Source: Haemonchus contortus
Lineage: Eukaryota > Nematoda > Chromadorea > Rhabditida > Trichostrongylidae
Assembly: GCA_000469685.2 (NCBI GenBank)
Contig: LS997562.1
Coordinates: forward strand, 36,430,345 to 36,494,344
Direction: 5' to 3'
Length of the DNA stretch: 64,000 bases
A program made the translations under genes and the position numbers. Positions 49,801 to 61,090 of this stretch are shown one piece after another. The notes beneath the pieces are model-generated. The model had not been told where the DNA came from, did no database searches, and saw nothing but the letters and a program-made list of their open reading frames with translations. Positions within the stretch are counted from its first letter, which is position 1, and every line of letters begins with the position of its first letter.

Positions 49801-52800
49801 GAGCACATATACAGGGTGGGCCAAAATTATGATTACACAGACATCACATCCCCGAAAACGAATAGAAAGCTAAAAAAGCAAACCAATTTCATAAAAGTAT
49901 CTATCACTAATCTATTATCAAATTAGTACAATGAGACTGGGATCTGTTGCTTACTGCTTTCACCCAACCCCAGAGACGCCCATGGATGGCATTGACGGTG
50001 GCACGCAGCTAAGGTCGTCGAGTTGATCCCGGTTTTCTGCAAGGCATTTTCGAGAGTATTTCACTTCTTTTTTGGGCTGACGGATGCTTTCATATCGAAG
50101 GCTGACCACGCTGAGACAGTCATGGGATTCAGGTCAAGGCTCCAGAGTGGTCACTGACCGAAAGTTATTAAGTCATGGAACGCCTTTTACGGAATTTCTA
50201 GACAATTTCTGATCTGCAGTCAAGAGCATTATCTTGACAGTATGTCCGGTTTGAATCGCCAATGTGTCCTTTTGCGCATGAAGAGATCGATCAGGTCTCC
50301 AAATCAACTTTCACTCCTTATTTTAAGATCAATCAGGTCTTCAAATCAACTTTCACTCCTTATTTTACAAAAATAATCGGTGCTTTTGCCTCGGCGGTGA
50401 CGCTCGCAAAGGATATCGCAGAAAGTGAGCAAGCCTAGCGCTGCATCACTTCCATTTCTTTCAGCTTTATACAAACCTTGTAGCCCTGCTTATTGGGCAC
50501 CCTTTTCAGTGCGGTTATCTTTCCGCCGGTGAACAGAAATCCCTTGCGACAATTTCTTTTATGCGGCGGGGCAGCTTTGGTGAGCCAACATTTCTCTTCT
50601 TTTTAGTCTGCTCACTGGGGAAATCACTTTCTGATCGTATAAAGGCCTTGTCGTGCAGATGATGCTTCACGATTTCGCGCAGAAAACTTCAAGAGATATC
50701 CATTCATTTAGTCATTTTGGGCTCAGAATGAACTTCGCTGCTACGCAGATCTTCGCCCTGATTCATTAAAACTCCCACTAAATATAACCGCAGGCCTCTC
50801 AGGATTACCGCTCCTATCTGCACTTGTTCCTAACTCTCGAAAGCGTCTTATAATAGGATGTACCCCCTGCCTCGTTTCGCTGAGTCGTCGGTAGATGCAC
50901 CGTGCCAAAGTGCTCGTTAATGCGAAGTGACGGTTTATTCACGGGGTAATTACGCTTACATTATTTTCAAAATTTACCAAAAGTTTAGTATCATCAGAAA
51001 GGTAATAATGTAATCTACCTTGTGAAATAGAAGAAAGCGAACGAATTGCTATGACCTCAGAAAAATTCGTTATGAGCATCAGCGCACGCTGTAATCATAA
51101 TTTTGGCCCACCCTGTACATAACTTTGCTTCGAAACGTTGTAAGACCCAAAAAATGCATAGATGCCGTTGAAGAGAGAATGATCAATTCCTTAACAAGGA
51201 TCGCACTGAGTTGGGAGGGGCCAAGATCGAAATCCACAACTCTCAAAAGACGTCTGTAACTTTCCACAATTATCCAAAGTCATCATCATTACTTAGTGCC
51301 TTTGAAATCATCATCTTTACTCGCTACATGTAGAGAGAGTTCACTTCTGTCTGTCCCTCTCTCTATCCGGAAATTCGATATTACCTGAAGAAGCACCTGA
51401 AAAGTCGGACCGAGTTTGGGATGGATGGAGCCTCAAGCGAGGTCAAGAAAAGAAAAGCAAACATAACCTGAAAGAAAGCCCGCTCACAGGCGCGGAACAG
51501 GCACAGAAATGGGTTGTGCAATAAAAAAAACTTCATAATTTTTTCATAAAAGCACAAAATTTGTGGGGAAAGGTTTGGAATGGGTCGACTAATCAGACGA
51601 AGGAGATCCATCTGCAATGAATGGAACGTACTCGAACTTTTTGCGTCAACTAATAGCCCATCTCAGTCTATAGCTAGATTTTTAGGGGGGGGGGGGGGGG
51701 GCTCGAATCAAAAGATTCTTCTCTGTATGATGCGTTCTCTCAAAAGGTTTGAATTAGCATGGTCAATATGGCCTTGAGCCTGGTGCCATATTAAAGGTGT
51801 CGGTACGCAAGCTTTCGGGCACAATATTATTTGTAATAATAAGTGTCAGTTTAACAAAGAAGTTTCCAGTGTCCGTATGTAAAGATATACTAGCATCCGA
51901 TTTAGCATAGAGAACTCTACAAAGATGGAGGAACCAATATCGCACAATCAACGAAAAATGATTCCAAGATTTATTATTCATTAGAGTAAGTCACGAGCTC
52001 AATTCGCATACATTAGCTCAAACTATTTTTAATCATCCCTTTACTGCTGGGAAATGGTATCACGTGACTGATGCAATTTTTTTTGCCGAACTGGGTGAAT
52101 CAAACACTCTGGCCCTAGTATCTAGCCATAGTACATTATAAAATTAAATCACTTTTTGATGTTATCATCAGCCTTTCAAAACCAAAAACTGGCTGTATTC
52201 AAATAGGCCATTCATTGCACCCCCGATCTATGAGTTTAAGTGGTTCCTTCTTGGGTTCACTTGCCTTACTTTGTCAATCTTTTATTCCCATCTGTAAGAG
52301 TGGGGGTGGGGGGGGGGGGGGGCGAGGGGTCGAAGTCCGTGACGATCACCTTTGTGGTTTTGTGGTTTCACCAGCGCGGCATAAACAAAATTGTATGTGT
52401 AAAAAACAGAATGTTCACACCTACTCCCTTGCTATAACCAAACTTTTTAGAGACTTTCGGAACTACCGCCACACTTTATTTCATCTTGGAGGTGCAAACG
52501 AAACAATTGTTATGCCATGGCGTGAACGAACTTTCTCGGTCATTCGGCAAGAGGAATTGTGGCATCGTTTCTCTACCAAAGTTTGTTCATTTTTCTGCTA
52601 GCGGCTCCAAAAGCAGTGACAGTGGTGTTTCTTTTTATAATATTGTAGTTCGCCGAATACTGCTATGAGGTCATATAGCGTCTATGAATGGCACGGTAGT
52701 TTGAATAGGGTTTACTCTTAAGCCTATTTTCCTGTTCAAACGACAGAACGTATGCTTGAAGGCTCATTCTACGACTAAGAAATGGCGTGTGCCTCTCCTA

Positions 52801-55800
52801 ATTTTCCATCAAAAATCGTCAGCCATCAAGATGGTAAAGAAGGCGGGCGCCAAGTGAAGTGTTTTCGGTTTTCAAGCAGCTTATGTGTTCAGAATGGGAT
52901 AGTAAGCTCAAGAGTAGACCACATTTTATCCCTATTTCTTGCTGCGGCTCAGTTATTTGTGCTATTTAATGACCACCACGACCACACATTAGTTCGTAAA
53001 TTAGTTTAGGATGCAATAAGGGGAACACCATTTTAACCCAAAATGCAAAAATGTTTTTCTAGTTGTTCGATAAACTTACAGTATTCATATTTTACCTTTG
53101 TCTACTTTCAGGAGTATCCAAACATGCCTCCTCGAAGGATGAAAGTGTCACCGGCATTAGCGAATTATCTCAGAGAAAATAAATATAACGATAAGGATGT
53201 GTGGATCCAGAGACTCGGTTTGAAGTCAGTTTCTGTTCGGAGTCGCATAAATTGCCGGCTTGAATCAAAACTACTCCAAAAATAACCTGTAGTAAAGATA
53301 AAGTGGGCTCCACGGCTGGAAATATATACACTTTTTAATTCGATCTTAAAATGTGTTTGGCAGCAACTATAGTGCCTTCTGCTCCCTTTGATGAACAAGT
53401 CGCCTTTGCCAGGTCATGGTTAGGTTGGAATTATCAGGCTGACATCATACTGTCATTTCTTGATCGGAATTCATAGACAACCTGTAGCTTTTGCTAATCG
53501 TTGCGATCATGTCATGAACCAATTAGTTGCTTCAGTATTATTCACAATTTGAAAATCCCATTCATTTCATATACTGATCATATTTACAAATACATTTACT
53601 TGATTCCAGCGAATCCATCGATTTCGAGACCCAATATTTTACACCGTCAGTATATTTCACAGAAGAACACGGTATCTTTGCTGCAGAGCCAGCTACTCTT
53701 AGTCACGGAGGTACGTGTATGGTTGCTGGTCATAACAGCTTTCAACATACAAAACGTATAGAAAAATAAATTTAAATGCGCCGAGCGAAAGGAACTGCCA
53801 AGATGCTCAGAACAGAAATCTATGTTACTGAGAACTTTGGAATGACAAGTCTTCATTTGAGGAATCTCCTCAAGTTTATTCATGTACTCACTTCGTCATG
53901 AAATACCAATTTGTTAAGAGAAAATCAATTTCTAATGCACTTCTTCGTGGTTATAACTATCTGAGGTGATGGTCAAAAGGGAACGAAAATTCAGTACGGT
54001 CATCTGGCTCTTACAATAAGTTTACAGCGAGATCAAGTGCCATATAAGTAGAATTTCACAGGCAACGTCTTTCCTTTCACGGTATAAACTTTTTGAATGA
54101 GCAATTGGCGTTGCAAGTGTATCTGTGGAGGCGTTTTATTGTCACATTCATTTCCTCTTCCATGCTACTGCTTCCTAATTTTTTTGTATCTTTTCCTCAA
54201 TCTGTACTAGTAGTTTCTGTTCATTGGCGCACGCATGTGCAATAAATAAATAAGTTCCATAAACATATACAAGGCGTCGAAAAAGATTCTACGGCAAGGA
54301 CACAGGGGTGGGCGGTGAGGTAGTGTGAATACTAGGAAGTCAGCACAGCATCACGAACACGGCGAGCCAGGACCCATAGTCGGATTACTGTAAGGAGCGA
54401 GTGCTCGTACTGTATTTTCGTTTCCGCGCTTGTTAAAAGAGTCAATCCAAGGGCGAACGCACAAATTTCAGGAAGTTTCCGTGAGGTACCTATATATGGT
54501 GAAAAGGAAGAGTATCGTCCACTGGCATACACCAAAAATATCATGGCGATGATCCCAGAGGCTCGAGAGGATCTGGAAACGTCGTCCATTTTTTCAGCGT
54601 TTGTAATAGGGGTTGTTTGTAGTGAGCAGCTATTAAATTCGTAAAAATTTGTTCTGTCAAAGATAATTTTGAAATATAAAAAGTGTTCTAGGTGAGCTGT
54701 CAATCTCAAATCAGTTGTTTTCGTGGGTGCCCTTATCCACCTTGTAAATCGTCACCTTCATGTTTGTCTTCAGATGGTTTCGATATAGTCAGTACGTATA
54801 ATCACTAGATAGGGTGGTGAGGCACGTTTGCAATGCCGAATTCACGGTCCGCGCCGTTGCTCAAGGGTCCTTATGCGTTTCTGCGAAAGGTTTTAGATTG
54901 ATTGCTTCGAGCTTGTAAACTTAAGCCCTAACTAAAAAGTTATCATCGAAATCTTGCTTGAATTTGTCACTTGGTCATTATACTGGGAGTCACGTGAAAT
55001 TCCACTGCCGTTCAAGGTTTTCAGGTGGAACTCTTTATCAAATCAACGACCTAACGTTTCGACATAAACGTCCTCAGAGGCTTAAACACAACTCGAGATT
55101 ATTTACAATATCCACAAAGCATTTAACCCATCTAGCAAAAGTCGCTTTTTTGCTAGCTTGATTAAACGGATTGGAGAACTTTCCACCTATGAAATGAAGC
55201 AGATAATACCGAGATCAAAACAAGTGGGAGTTGGAAACTAGGTGTTTATGATTTTCGAGATGATGTAATGTTCCCCAACACTTGTAAAACTGTACGTCAA
55301 CGTTATTTTCCCACAACTAATCTTATTCATTTCAGGATATGTTGCTAAAATGAAGAACTATCATGAACTTTCACCTGACAAAAAGGAGCTAGTTTTGACG
55401 TACGCTTTACTACGCGCTCAAGAGGCAGCTTACTACACAGTGACAACGGCTACGGAGTTTTCAGAAGATAATATGAGAAATGAGGGAGTATCCCATTCTT
55501 ATTCATAGCTAATTATCGCGCAACTTTATTACCAATGCTGAATTGCTTCTCTTTTTTATTATAGTTAATTGTGCAAATGCAGTTTATAATTGTACACGGT
55601 CAGAGGCTTCACTTCCTACAGAGTAGGACAAAATCATGGTGAACAAGGTATTGAAGTCTAAGGATAAAGTCTTGGTTCGTTGATCAATCCCGTCTGAGGC
55701 ATGCTCCCCTCATTCGACTTTCATTCGGAATCGCAGTGGCGTATTTGACTGCGTATGTGGCCTATACAATGACTTGCGGTGGCCAGCCGATGTGCATGTC

Positions 55801-58800
55801 AGCACTTCTACCCTCCCAAACAAGTTTGGTACCCATTGTGACCCAGCAGGGATGAAAGGCTTGGTTGGCCTAGGCGGAAATCGATACGGAGTTCGCACCT
55901 GTGACTATAGCGCACCACTTGTCACCACACCATTTCCGCCTGGAACAAGGAATTACGCCAATGAAACAATTGAAATAAATCTGACAGACGGGAAGTTCAG
56001 CAGTGCGAACGAACGTCAAAATTTGTCATATGGAATGGAATGCAAGGAAACGATAGAAATCTATCTCTTTACATGTCCACACGGTCCTTGAGGGGAGGTA
56101 GGCAGTCGTGGTGACTCGTTATAGGCTGTGACCCCGGGCTTCGTAAGGTGATCTTCCCAACTATCAAAGTTCTTACGAGGTGTTGCGCACGATTTGGTCG
56201 CCTTTTGTGTCATTCAATGATTTGCCGCCAATGGCTGCTTTCATAGTCCGCGTGCCGGCCGGCCGGCGTGCCGGCGGAGGCAGTGCTAGGGGGGAGGAGG
56301 GAGGCAGACAGTGTAAGGCAAACAGTCCACGCCCCTTCGAAGGTTGTTTGTTTTCAACCCCTCGAAGGGGCGTGGACTGTTTGCCTATCTGTCTGCCTCC
56401 CTCCTCCCCGCTAGCACTGCCTCCGCCGGCACGCACGCCGGCACGCCGGCCGGCCCGCGGACTATGAAAGCTGCCAATGAATGTGTAGCGTTGCCATGGT
56501 TGGGGTTGGCAGCTAGTAACTGCGTACTTTTCTATGTATTTCAAACATTTATCCAAAGCGTAACTATCTGGCTTTGCAAAGTGATTGATGCTTATAGATC
56601 TCTAGATGAAAAACGCAATGTTTTTTAGAATATAGGCTAATACTTAGGTGCCAGCCTAAACCTAGTTCTGCAATAAATACATACAGTATAATAGACACCT
56701 GTCCCCTGTAAGTGATGAGCCACAGTCACCAAATTTTCAGTTGTAACCGCGCAGACGGTTTTCAGTCGGGTCAACCTATCGATTCCTTTGAGACAGAAAT
56801 TCTTCTAACTACGTAATCTGCGGAGTTGTCGGCTGATGAACTCACGAAAATTGTATAATCACCATGTAACATAACTGCTATATAACAAACTTGTACCAAA
56901 ACCAAAACAGTGTTTTGACCATATTGTTTCAGAACGACTTATGAATTTTTCAGGAAGCTAATTCACTCATATCAGATGTCGTAATCGAGGGTGGATCTGA
57001 TAGTATTCTGAAGGGAACGAAGTTTAGAAGTGCACAGAACGTGACAAAAGTACGTCCATGGTTTCAATCAAACATTGCTATTTTATGGAAAATGAATATG
57101 AATGAATGAAGATCTTCACTACTAATACATTATTGGAAACCAGTTTGGCTATGCACGCTAACGCGTGCAGTATATGTCGACGGCCACTTGTCCACGATGG
57201 TGTCATTCAGCAGAATTTTGGATAATCAGAATAAGATAGCTTTTTCTAGATTCGATCGCTGAACTGCTGAGAGCATCACGCTCGATGTATTTGAGCAGAG
57301 TCATTAGTGACTGATCATAGCTCCGTCCACTTTAGTGCAAACCCCACTATAAATCTGACCACCCTTCTTTTGACTGCTCCTAACCATTTTTTCGCATTTT
57401 AGAAAGTTTTCGAAGGGATGCATTTTTGTCCTAGCCCCGCTTTCCTGTGCCAGCTCCGCCCACTTTTTTCCCGCATTCTAGGACGTTTCTGAACAGAGTT
57501 ATGAATTTTTGATCTAAGCCCCGCCCACTTTGGTGCCAACCCCCCCCCCACTTCGGGGATTTGACTACATTTGTTCCATTACCTCTTACCACCTTTTTTC
57601 CGCATTCTAGGACGTTCCTCAACAGAGTTATGAATTTTTGATCTAAGCTCCGCCCCCTTTGACGCCAACCCCGCCCACTTCGAGAATTTGACCACATTTG
57701 TTCCATTACCTCTTAACACTTTTTCCCGCGTTCGTTTCCGAACGAAGTTACATTAATTTTTTAAAAAGTAGTATTATCTTAATGCACGCCCCGCCCACCG
57801 TGGGCGGGGCTTCGCTACGTTCACGCATGCCCAGCACGCATAAGGCCTTGCTCACTCCTTTTGCTTTTTTTCCTGGCCTCGATGCCTTCGTTGAATCGAG
57901 TTATGAAACTCTGTGGAAAGTACCGTCCACTGAACGCTCCACCCACCGCCGGTAAGCTTCCTTTATTTCAGTTGATGACCTAATTCTCACCTTTGCACAT
58001 TTTTTCCCGGCGTCTGGACTGTTATGAGACCGAATTAGAAGAATTAGCCCACGACCGCGCCCAATCCCGGCGCGTGCCCCGCCCCTTGGAGGCGGAGCTC
58101 CGCCGAGCTCACAAGTGCTCTGTTGCACTTGCCCTATGCTCAACCTATTCCAAACTTGACCCGTCTTTTCCAGGTGTTACTTCAGGTTATCTCGAATTTC
58201 CGTACAAACAAACAGACAGAGCGCTTTATATATAGTAAGGATAGTAGAACAATCAATGAAATGTTATATAATACACGATATTAGTGATCTGTAACAATAA
58301 CATATGTTGTTAATTAAACAGCAGGTAGTGGATTACAGATTTCGTTAAGCCAAATTCCCCACAGCAACCGTTTCAAGAGCGCAGGGTGGATTCCTATGTT
58401 GAGAGACCCCATTTTTATACTGTTCGCATGTAGAAATTCTCATTAGACACTGCACTCTTCGACTACATATATTTCCAAAAATTAGACATGTGTCAATTAA
58501 CACAAAAAAATGTGCCACATCGATGAAAAACAGCACATTGCATGCATATCCTTTTTCAAAGTATGATACCTCTAAATGGATGGGTACTGTTCTCTATGCT
58601 GTACACGTGATGATGACGGCGTACCCAGTGCGGGTCAATTTACAAGCTGCAAATTTCAGATAGGTGGAGACCGTGTGACCACTATGTTCACGGTATCGTC
58701 TTCCTTAGAACATGAAGGAGTGTTTTCTGTGGCAATGTCACGCCTTCATAAATCGTAAGTGAGCGATCAGTATAAGTTTCTTGAAATTCTAAAGGAAACA

Positions 58801-61035
58801 AAGGCTAGTAATGGATAAAATGTGTTGAGAATTTTTTGAATTCAGATTCAACGATAGCAACGATGATTCATGGGCATATCCTCATTTCGTTGAAAAGAAT
58901 GCTGAAGGGGAATCAAAGCCTTCGAGGCCTTTCACATCGATGGCGGACGTCTTGTTGTATCGGAAACGATATGACAACACCACCATGGTATTTTTCATTA
59001 CCTTATTTTCCTTACCGTGTATGCAAATTGCATGTGGCTGTTGCTGAAGGAAAACCCAATAATTATCAAAGGGTCGTTAGTTTGAAACAAACTAATAAAT
59101 TTAGCACTGATAAATTTAATTTCAAATTGATCAGTACACCTGACCGACCTTTAACCATCTTTGATATTTTATTTGAATAAGCTCAGCGCACAGTTATTTG
59201 TTCGCAAATGAAATGGGCAACTTTTTTGCTTTCAGTTGTTTTCGTTTGTCTCAGTATCCGGTTCGATTCGTACTGTAGAAGCAGCAGCGTCGGTATCGGT
59301 TCGAATGTTGATTGAAGAAAAGACACCAGCTGAGGCCATCAGGTCGCCGGCTGCACTGTACGACCCAAGAGACAACAAGTGCTACTGCGAGCATGACCAG
59401 GTGAAATATAGCCTTCATTAATCGAGAACGTCGTGTCGAAACTGTTTTATCCTACTGGGCGGTGTAACCTTGAAGGCGGTTCTGCCTCGTGGACGGGTTT
59501 ACCCATGAAGGGCCTATAAGATCGCCTCGTTCACATGGCTCGCGGCGGACTACGCAGAAAATTTCAGAACATTTGAAAAAAGTTTAAACCGGGTAAATTC
59601 ACTCTTCAAACTGCGTTCCACCTATTCCTTTGATTCTAGAGATGGGGTGGATACTTATTTCAAGGAAAGATAAACAAATACAAACAGACAAGATTAGTTT
59701 ACATACAAAATATATGAATAATACACAGTTCGTTTGTCTGGTAGGATTTCTACGTGCAGAGGCATTGGGCTGCTCCTGAAATAGAAGCATCCCGTTAGTT
59801 TGGCTTCGGCCAAGTGGCGAACGCGTAACTTGTCGGCTGGTAACGTGCCGACGCTAAGCCTAATACAATTATTAGGTGTGTGCATTAATTTCCGCCGTCG
59901 TCCTCAAAGGGTCGTTGCGCGAACCATAATAGAGGCTCACCTGTGAATCCTGTCATATTCTGTACGATAGGGTATTAGCTACCTACTTAAGGCCAGACAG
60001 ATCAGTTTTTCCTCAAAATCCCGTTGCTCCCAGACTGATTCGTCATGAATCATGATAAACCGTCTCCCCGGGGGGCCCCTCTCCTGCTGTTTTTTTTTTT
60101 CAAGGAAACTGGCATTGAAGCCCACCCGATGCTTTTTGATACTGATGGAGGACAAGCTCTTTCTGAATAAACCTCCTGAGATGGTTTCTCTTTACTCGAG
60201 ATTTTGCAAGGAAAGCGGGAAGCAAAATGTAATGCTGTGCGTGCATTTGGTGGTGGGATCAAAAGGGTGTTTTGAACCATGAGCTGCAGAGCCCGAAGGA
60301 AACTGTTACTGCTGACCGCTACGAAGACCAACTTGACTGTTTGTAGGATGCTCTCACCTGAAAGCTCACATTATCGCAAGAAAATATCATGAGGTGCCGT
60401 TCCACCACGAACATGCCAGACCCCATTTTGCGAAGAATGTCCCTATAAAAAAAGTGCAGTTGTTGGATGGGATCAGTTTGTTCAGCCCGCATACTCTCCG
60501 GATCTTCCTCTTTCTGATGACCACCTATACCGCTCCATGCAAGTCAGTTTGACACATACGCGCTTCCGGAATGCCGATGAAGTGCGAAAATGGGTGGATG
60601 ACTGGATTGCCTCAAAAGATGAAGACTTGATTAGACCCGGAGTCCACAAGATACCAGAAAGATGGCAAGAAGTTGTAGCTAACCAATGGCAATACATTGG
60701 TTGGAGTACATTTTGTTTTAATTTTGTAATAAGTATGTTTTTGCACGCGAAAAACGGCGGAAATTAATGCACACACCTAATATTATACATTATTATTACA
60801 ATTATACAATTATTGAATACATAGTATAGTTTTTTTTTTGCAGAAATTTCGAGAGCGACTCTATAAGAAGTACAAAATTGTATGCGAAGAGATGAAGACG
60901 GGAGATAAAGAAATGCAAGATCGGGTGGTTATGGCTATGAAGATCCAGGAAAAGAATGTCGGCTATTCAGACACAATCATGACAACTTCTGTGTCACGAC
61001 AACCTATGGAATACAATTATCCGGTTGGTTTCTGA
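34882..61035 (+). CDS. Gamma-glutamyltranspeptidase-like type II membrane protein, copy 2 (multi-exon)
   Basis: Exons: 34882-34903, 35047-35229, 37285-37344, 40421-40517, 40891-40981, 41326-41453, 43615-43821, 44136-44190, 44376 to about 44488, 53112-53224, 53610-53710, a small exon near 55025, 55336-55487, 56954-57049, 58660-58754, 58846-58987, 59236-59400, 60844-61035 (TGA). Most phases match; the end of exon 9 and exon 12 are unresolved. The N-terminus (about 120 residues) is Ser/Thr/Lys-rich, then comes a hydrophobic anchor (MILVTGVLIVLVVVAIF). Collinear GGT-like segments: TENIDCSIHM (cf. CSEIGRDIL), CANGLNSILKVVEAFDCI (cf. GGNAVDAA...), KPVGRESNAEYI (cf. AREVAP), RQPYAKVWNVFQ (cf. RLPWAELFQP), VSPALANYL, FNDSNDD (cf. 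NNEMDDFS), RPFTSMADVLL (cf. LSSMCPTI), SGSIRTVEA, then EAIRSPAALYDP. Known GGTs cleave extracellular glutathione; activity here is unproven. Confidence 0.6.
35941..36690 (+). pseudogene. Decayed mariner-like transposase remnant (copy 2)
   Basis: This is collinear with 3541-4930 but shorter by about 600 bases: the block that copy 1 carries around 4080-4610 is absent. It contains many stops. It lies within intron 2 of the copy 2 GGT-like gene model. It is interpreted only by comparison with copy 1 and is not expected to be expressed. Confidence 0.35.
39263..39880 (+). mobile_element. CCAGGCGG-family element 3 (copy 2 specific)
   Basis: Head CCAGGCGGCCACGTACGC, tail ACGAAGCGCTTTATAG, with an AGACAGAC-rich stretch before the end. 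It lacks the 127-bp tandem array. The empty site in copy 1 is near 7432 (GACAAAGTAATACCTC). A short GTAGGATACCTCTAA duplication follows its right end. It is non-coding. Confidence 0.7.
41872..42161. mobile_element. Mutator-like MITE, copy 2 specific, inverted relative of 8574-8859
   Basis: This 290-bp element is flanked by a perfect 10-bp duplication, CGTTTTTTCC, at 41862-41871 and 42162-42171. Its interior is similar to the reverse complement of 8574-8859 (shared AGTATCGCGGGCT and CAACTGCGACGTCTGTC). Copy 1 has the empty site near 9600 (TGCGTTTTTACGCAGAG). Two family members at non-equivalent sites in the two copies show activity after the duplication. Confidence 0.85.
42262..42515. mobile_element. 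Foldback MITE, family F2 (copy 2 equivalent)
   Basis: This is the orthologous insertion to 9696-9954, with ends GGTTGCTTTCAGACTTCAAC and GTAGTCTGAAAGCAAC. The palindromic interior is retained. Short frames reading through it are artefacts of the palindrome. Confidence 0.7.
44375..44488 (+). other. Exon 9 of copy 2, reading frame chosen among three open frames
   Basis: All three plus frames are open over this exon. The phase left by exon 8 (phase 0, donor GTGAGT at 44191) and the acceptor GAAAG at 44375 select KTETFQDILLSI then RQPYAKVWNVFQRW, which lines up with the GGT segment RLPWAELFQPAIxLARDGF. The 3' splice end is not resolved because no good GT donor precedes the in-frame TAA. Confidence 0.5.
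44790..44940. mobile_element. Foldback MITE, family F1 (copy 2 equivalent)
   Basis: It is almost fully palindromic: GGCTGCTTTCGTAGTCCGCG on the left and the complementary GACCATGAAAGCAGC on the right. GCGAGCGAGCGA and CGCTCGCTCGCTCG stems surround a central GGCGGACTATTCTTCCGG loop. It should form a strong hairpin. Confidence 0.75.
45430..45816. mobile_element. Foldback element with 8-bp TSD (hAT-like), copy 2 specific
   Basis: This 387-bp element starts GGCACTATTTACCCTTTACT and ends with its reverse complement. The inverted repeats extend for about 150 bp (TTTGACCCGTAGAACA in each arm). It is flanked by a perfect 8-bp duplication AAAAGTCG (45422-45429 and 45817-45824). Copy 1 is uninterrupted near 15925-15950. 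The TSD length fits hAT mobilisation. Frames across it are palindrome artefacts. Confidence 0.85.
46331..49335 (-). mobile_element. RTE-type non-LTR retrotransposon, copy 2 specific
   Basis: This 3.0-kb insertion is flanked by a 12-bp duplication ATTCTCAGCTTA (46319-46330 and 49336-49347). Copy 1 has the empty site at 16475-16487 (ATTCTCAGCCTA). On the minus strand the 3' end finishes in a short AAGT repeat (CCAAGTAAGTAAG), typical of RTE elements. It encodes an endonuclease-reverse transcriptase with one frameshift. Confidence 0.92.
46376..49300 (-). pseudogene. RTE endonuclease-reverse transcriptase with one frameshift
   Basis: The frame is open upstream of the first Met at 49110: the endonuclease begins ICTYNCRTIASKAD near 49165. 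It continues with IALQETKTKE, VVGDFNAVI and TGSDHRLVRA, which are AP-endonuclease motifs. The RT domain follows with KNYRPIALLS, AGFRKGFCC and the catalytic block CFIDYAKAFDSVEHNSV. Near 47250 a one-base loss shifts the frame right after GVRQ. The rest, in the other frame (46376-47203), holds the second catalytic motif RFADDIVLIS and the thumb, ending near 46376. Apart from this single lesion the element looks complete, so insertion is recent. Confidence 0.9.
49338..49811. repeat. Dispersed repeat, copy 2 equivalent of 16485-17010
   Basis: This is collinear with copy 1 from CTCAGCTTAGAGGCTTTAAA to GAGCACATATA. An RTE element lies immediately to its left and a mariner immediately to its right. 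Confidence 0.5.
49812..51115 (-). mobile_element. Mariner/maT-type DNA transposon, decayed, copy 2 specific
   Basis: This 1304-bp element has 26-bp inverted ends starting CAGGGTGGGCCAAAATTATG. It is flanked by TA at 49810-49811 and 51116-51117. Copy 1 has the empty site (CACATATACATAAC near 17000). Minus-strand remnants include APIIFVK then GVKVDLKT, and LDLNPMTVSAW (cf. SPDLNPMDFxVW), followed by LRATVNAIHGRL. Stops and a tandem 40-bp duplication at 50283-50365 break the transposase. The pattern suggests a DD37D-like (maT) mariner. Confidence 0.85.
51685..51701 (+). repeat. Poly-G run (17 bases)
   Basis: An uninterrupted G17 that is absent from copy 1 at the equivalent site (17553-17565 reads TTTTTAAGAGTGGAG). 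Other mononucleotide runs are C15 at 14783-14797 and C12 at 44294-44305. Run lengths may be assembly-sensitive. Confidence 0.8.
55690..55940 (-). mobile_element. tRNA-derived SINE-like repeat (copy 2)
   Basis: It aligns with 25020-25273 and has decayed promoter boxes (GGAAATGGTGTGGTGACAAG on the minus strand). It has no coding content. Confidence 0.45.
56233..56475. mobile_element. Foldback MITE, family F1, copy 2 specific
   Basis: This 243-bp near-perfect palindrome has ends GGCTGCTTTCATAGTCCGCG and CGCGGACTATGAAAGCTGCC. CCGGCCGGC-rich and GGAGGAGGGAGGCAGACAG stems flank a short loop around 56345. Copy 1 reads straight through the site near 25530-25565. CAATG flanks both sides and is a possible 5-bp duplication. 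Confidence 0.8.
57140..58235 (+). mobile_element. CCAGGCGG-family element 4 (copy 2 specific)
   Basis: Head CCAGTTTGGCTATGCACGC and tail GAGCGCTTTATATATAG. About two diverged tandem units (period about 131 bp near 57471 and 57602) lie inside, followed by a GC-rich block. Copy 1 has an empty site near 26490-26505. It lies in the intron before exon 15 of the copy 2 gene. All four family members have the same orientation as the host gene. Confidence 0.7.
59872..60780 (+). mobile_element. Mariner element, internally degraded, in intron 17 of copy 2
   Basis: This 909-bp element has 27-bp perfect inverted ends beginning TTAGGTGTGTGCATTAATTT. It is flanked by TA (59870-59871 and 60781-60782). Transposase remnants on the plus strand: QPAYSPDLPLSDDHLYRSMQ carries the third catalytic Asp region of DD34D mariners. 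RNADEVRKWVDDWIASKDED and KIPERWQEVVANQWQYIGW form the C-terminus, encoded by 60537-60767. Upstream parts are frameshifted and truncated. It is absent from copy 1 near 28245. Confidence 0.9.
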
Positions 61036-61090
61036 GAAAAACGAATCCTTCCCGCAGAAAATAAAGAGAAACCAGAGTTTCTCGTATTTA

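Noticed and set aside
57431..57706. Minus frame with duplicated KFITLLRNVLECGKK
   Set aside because: The internal repeat reflects the ~130-bp tandem DNA units, not a protein repeat.
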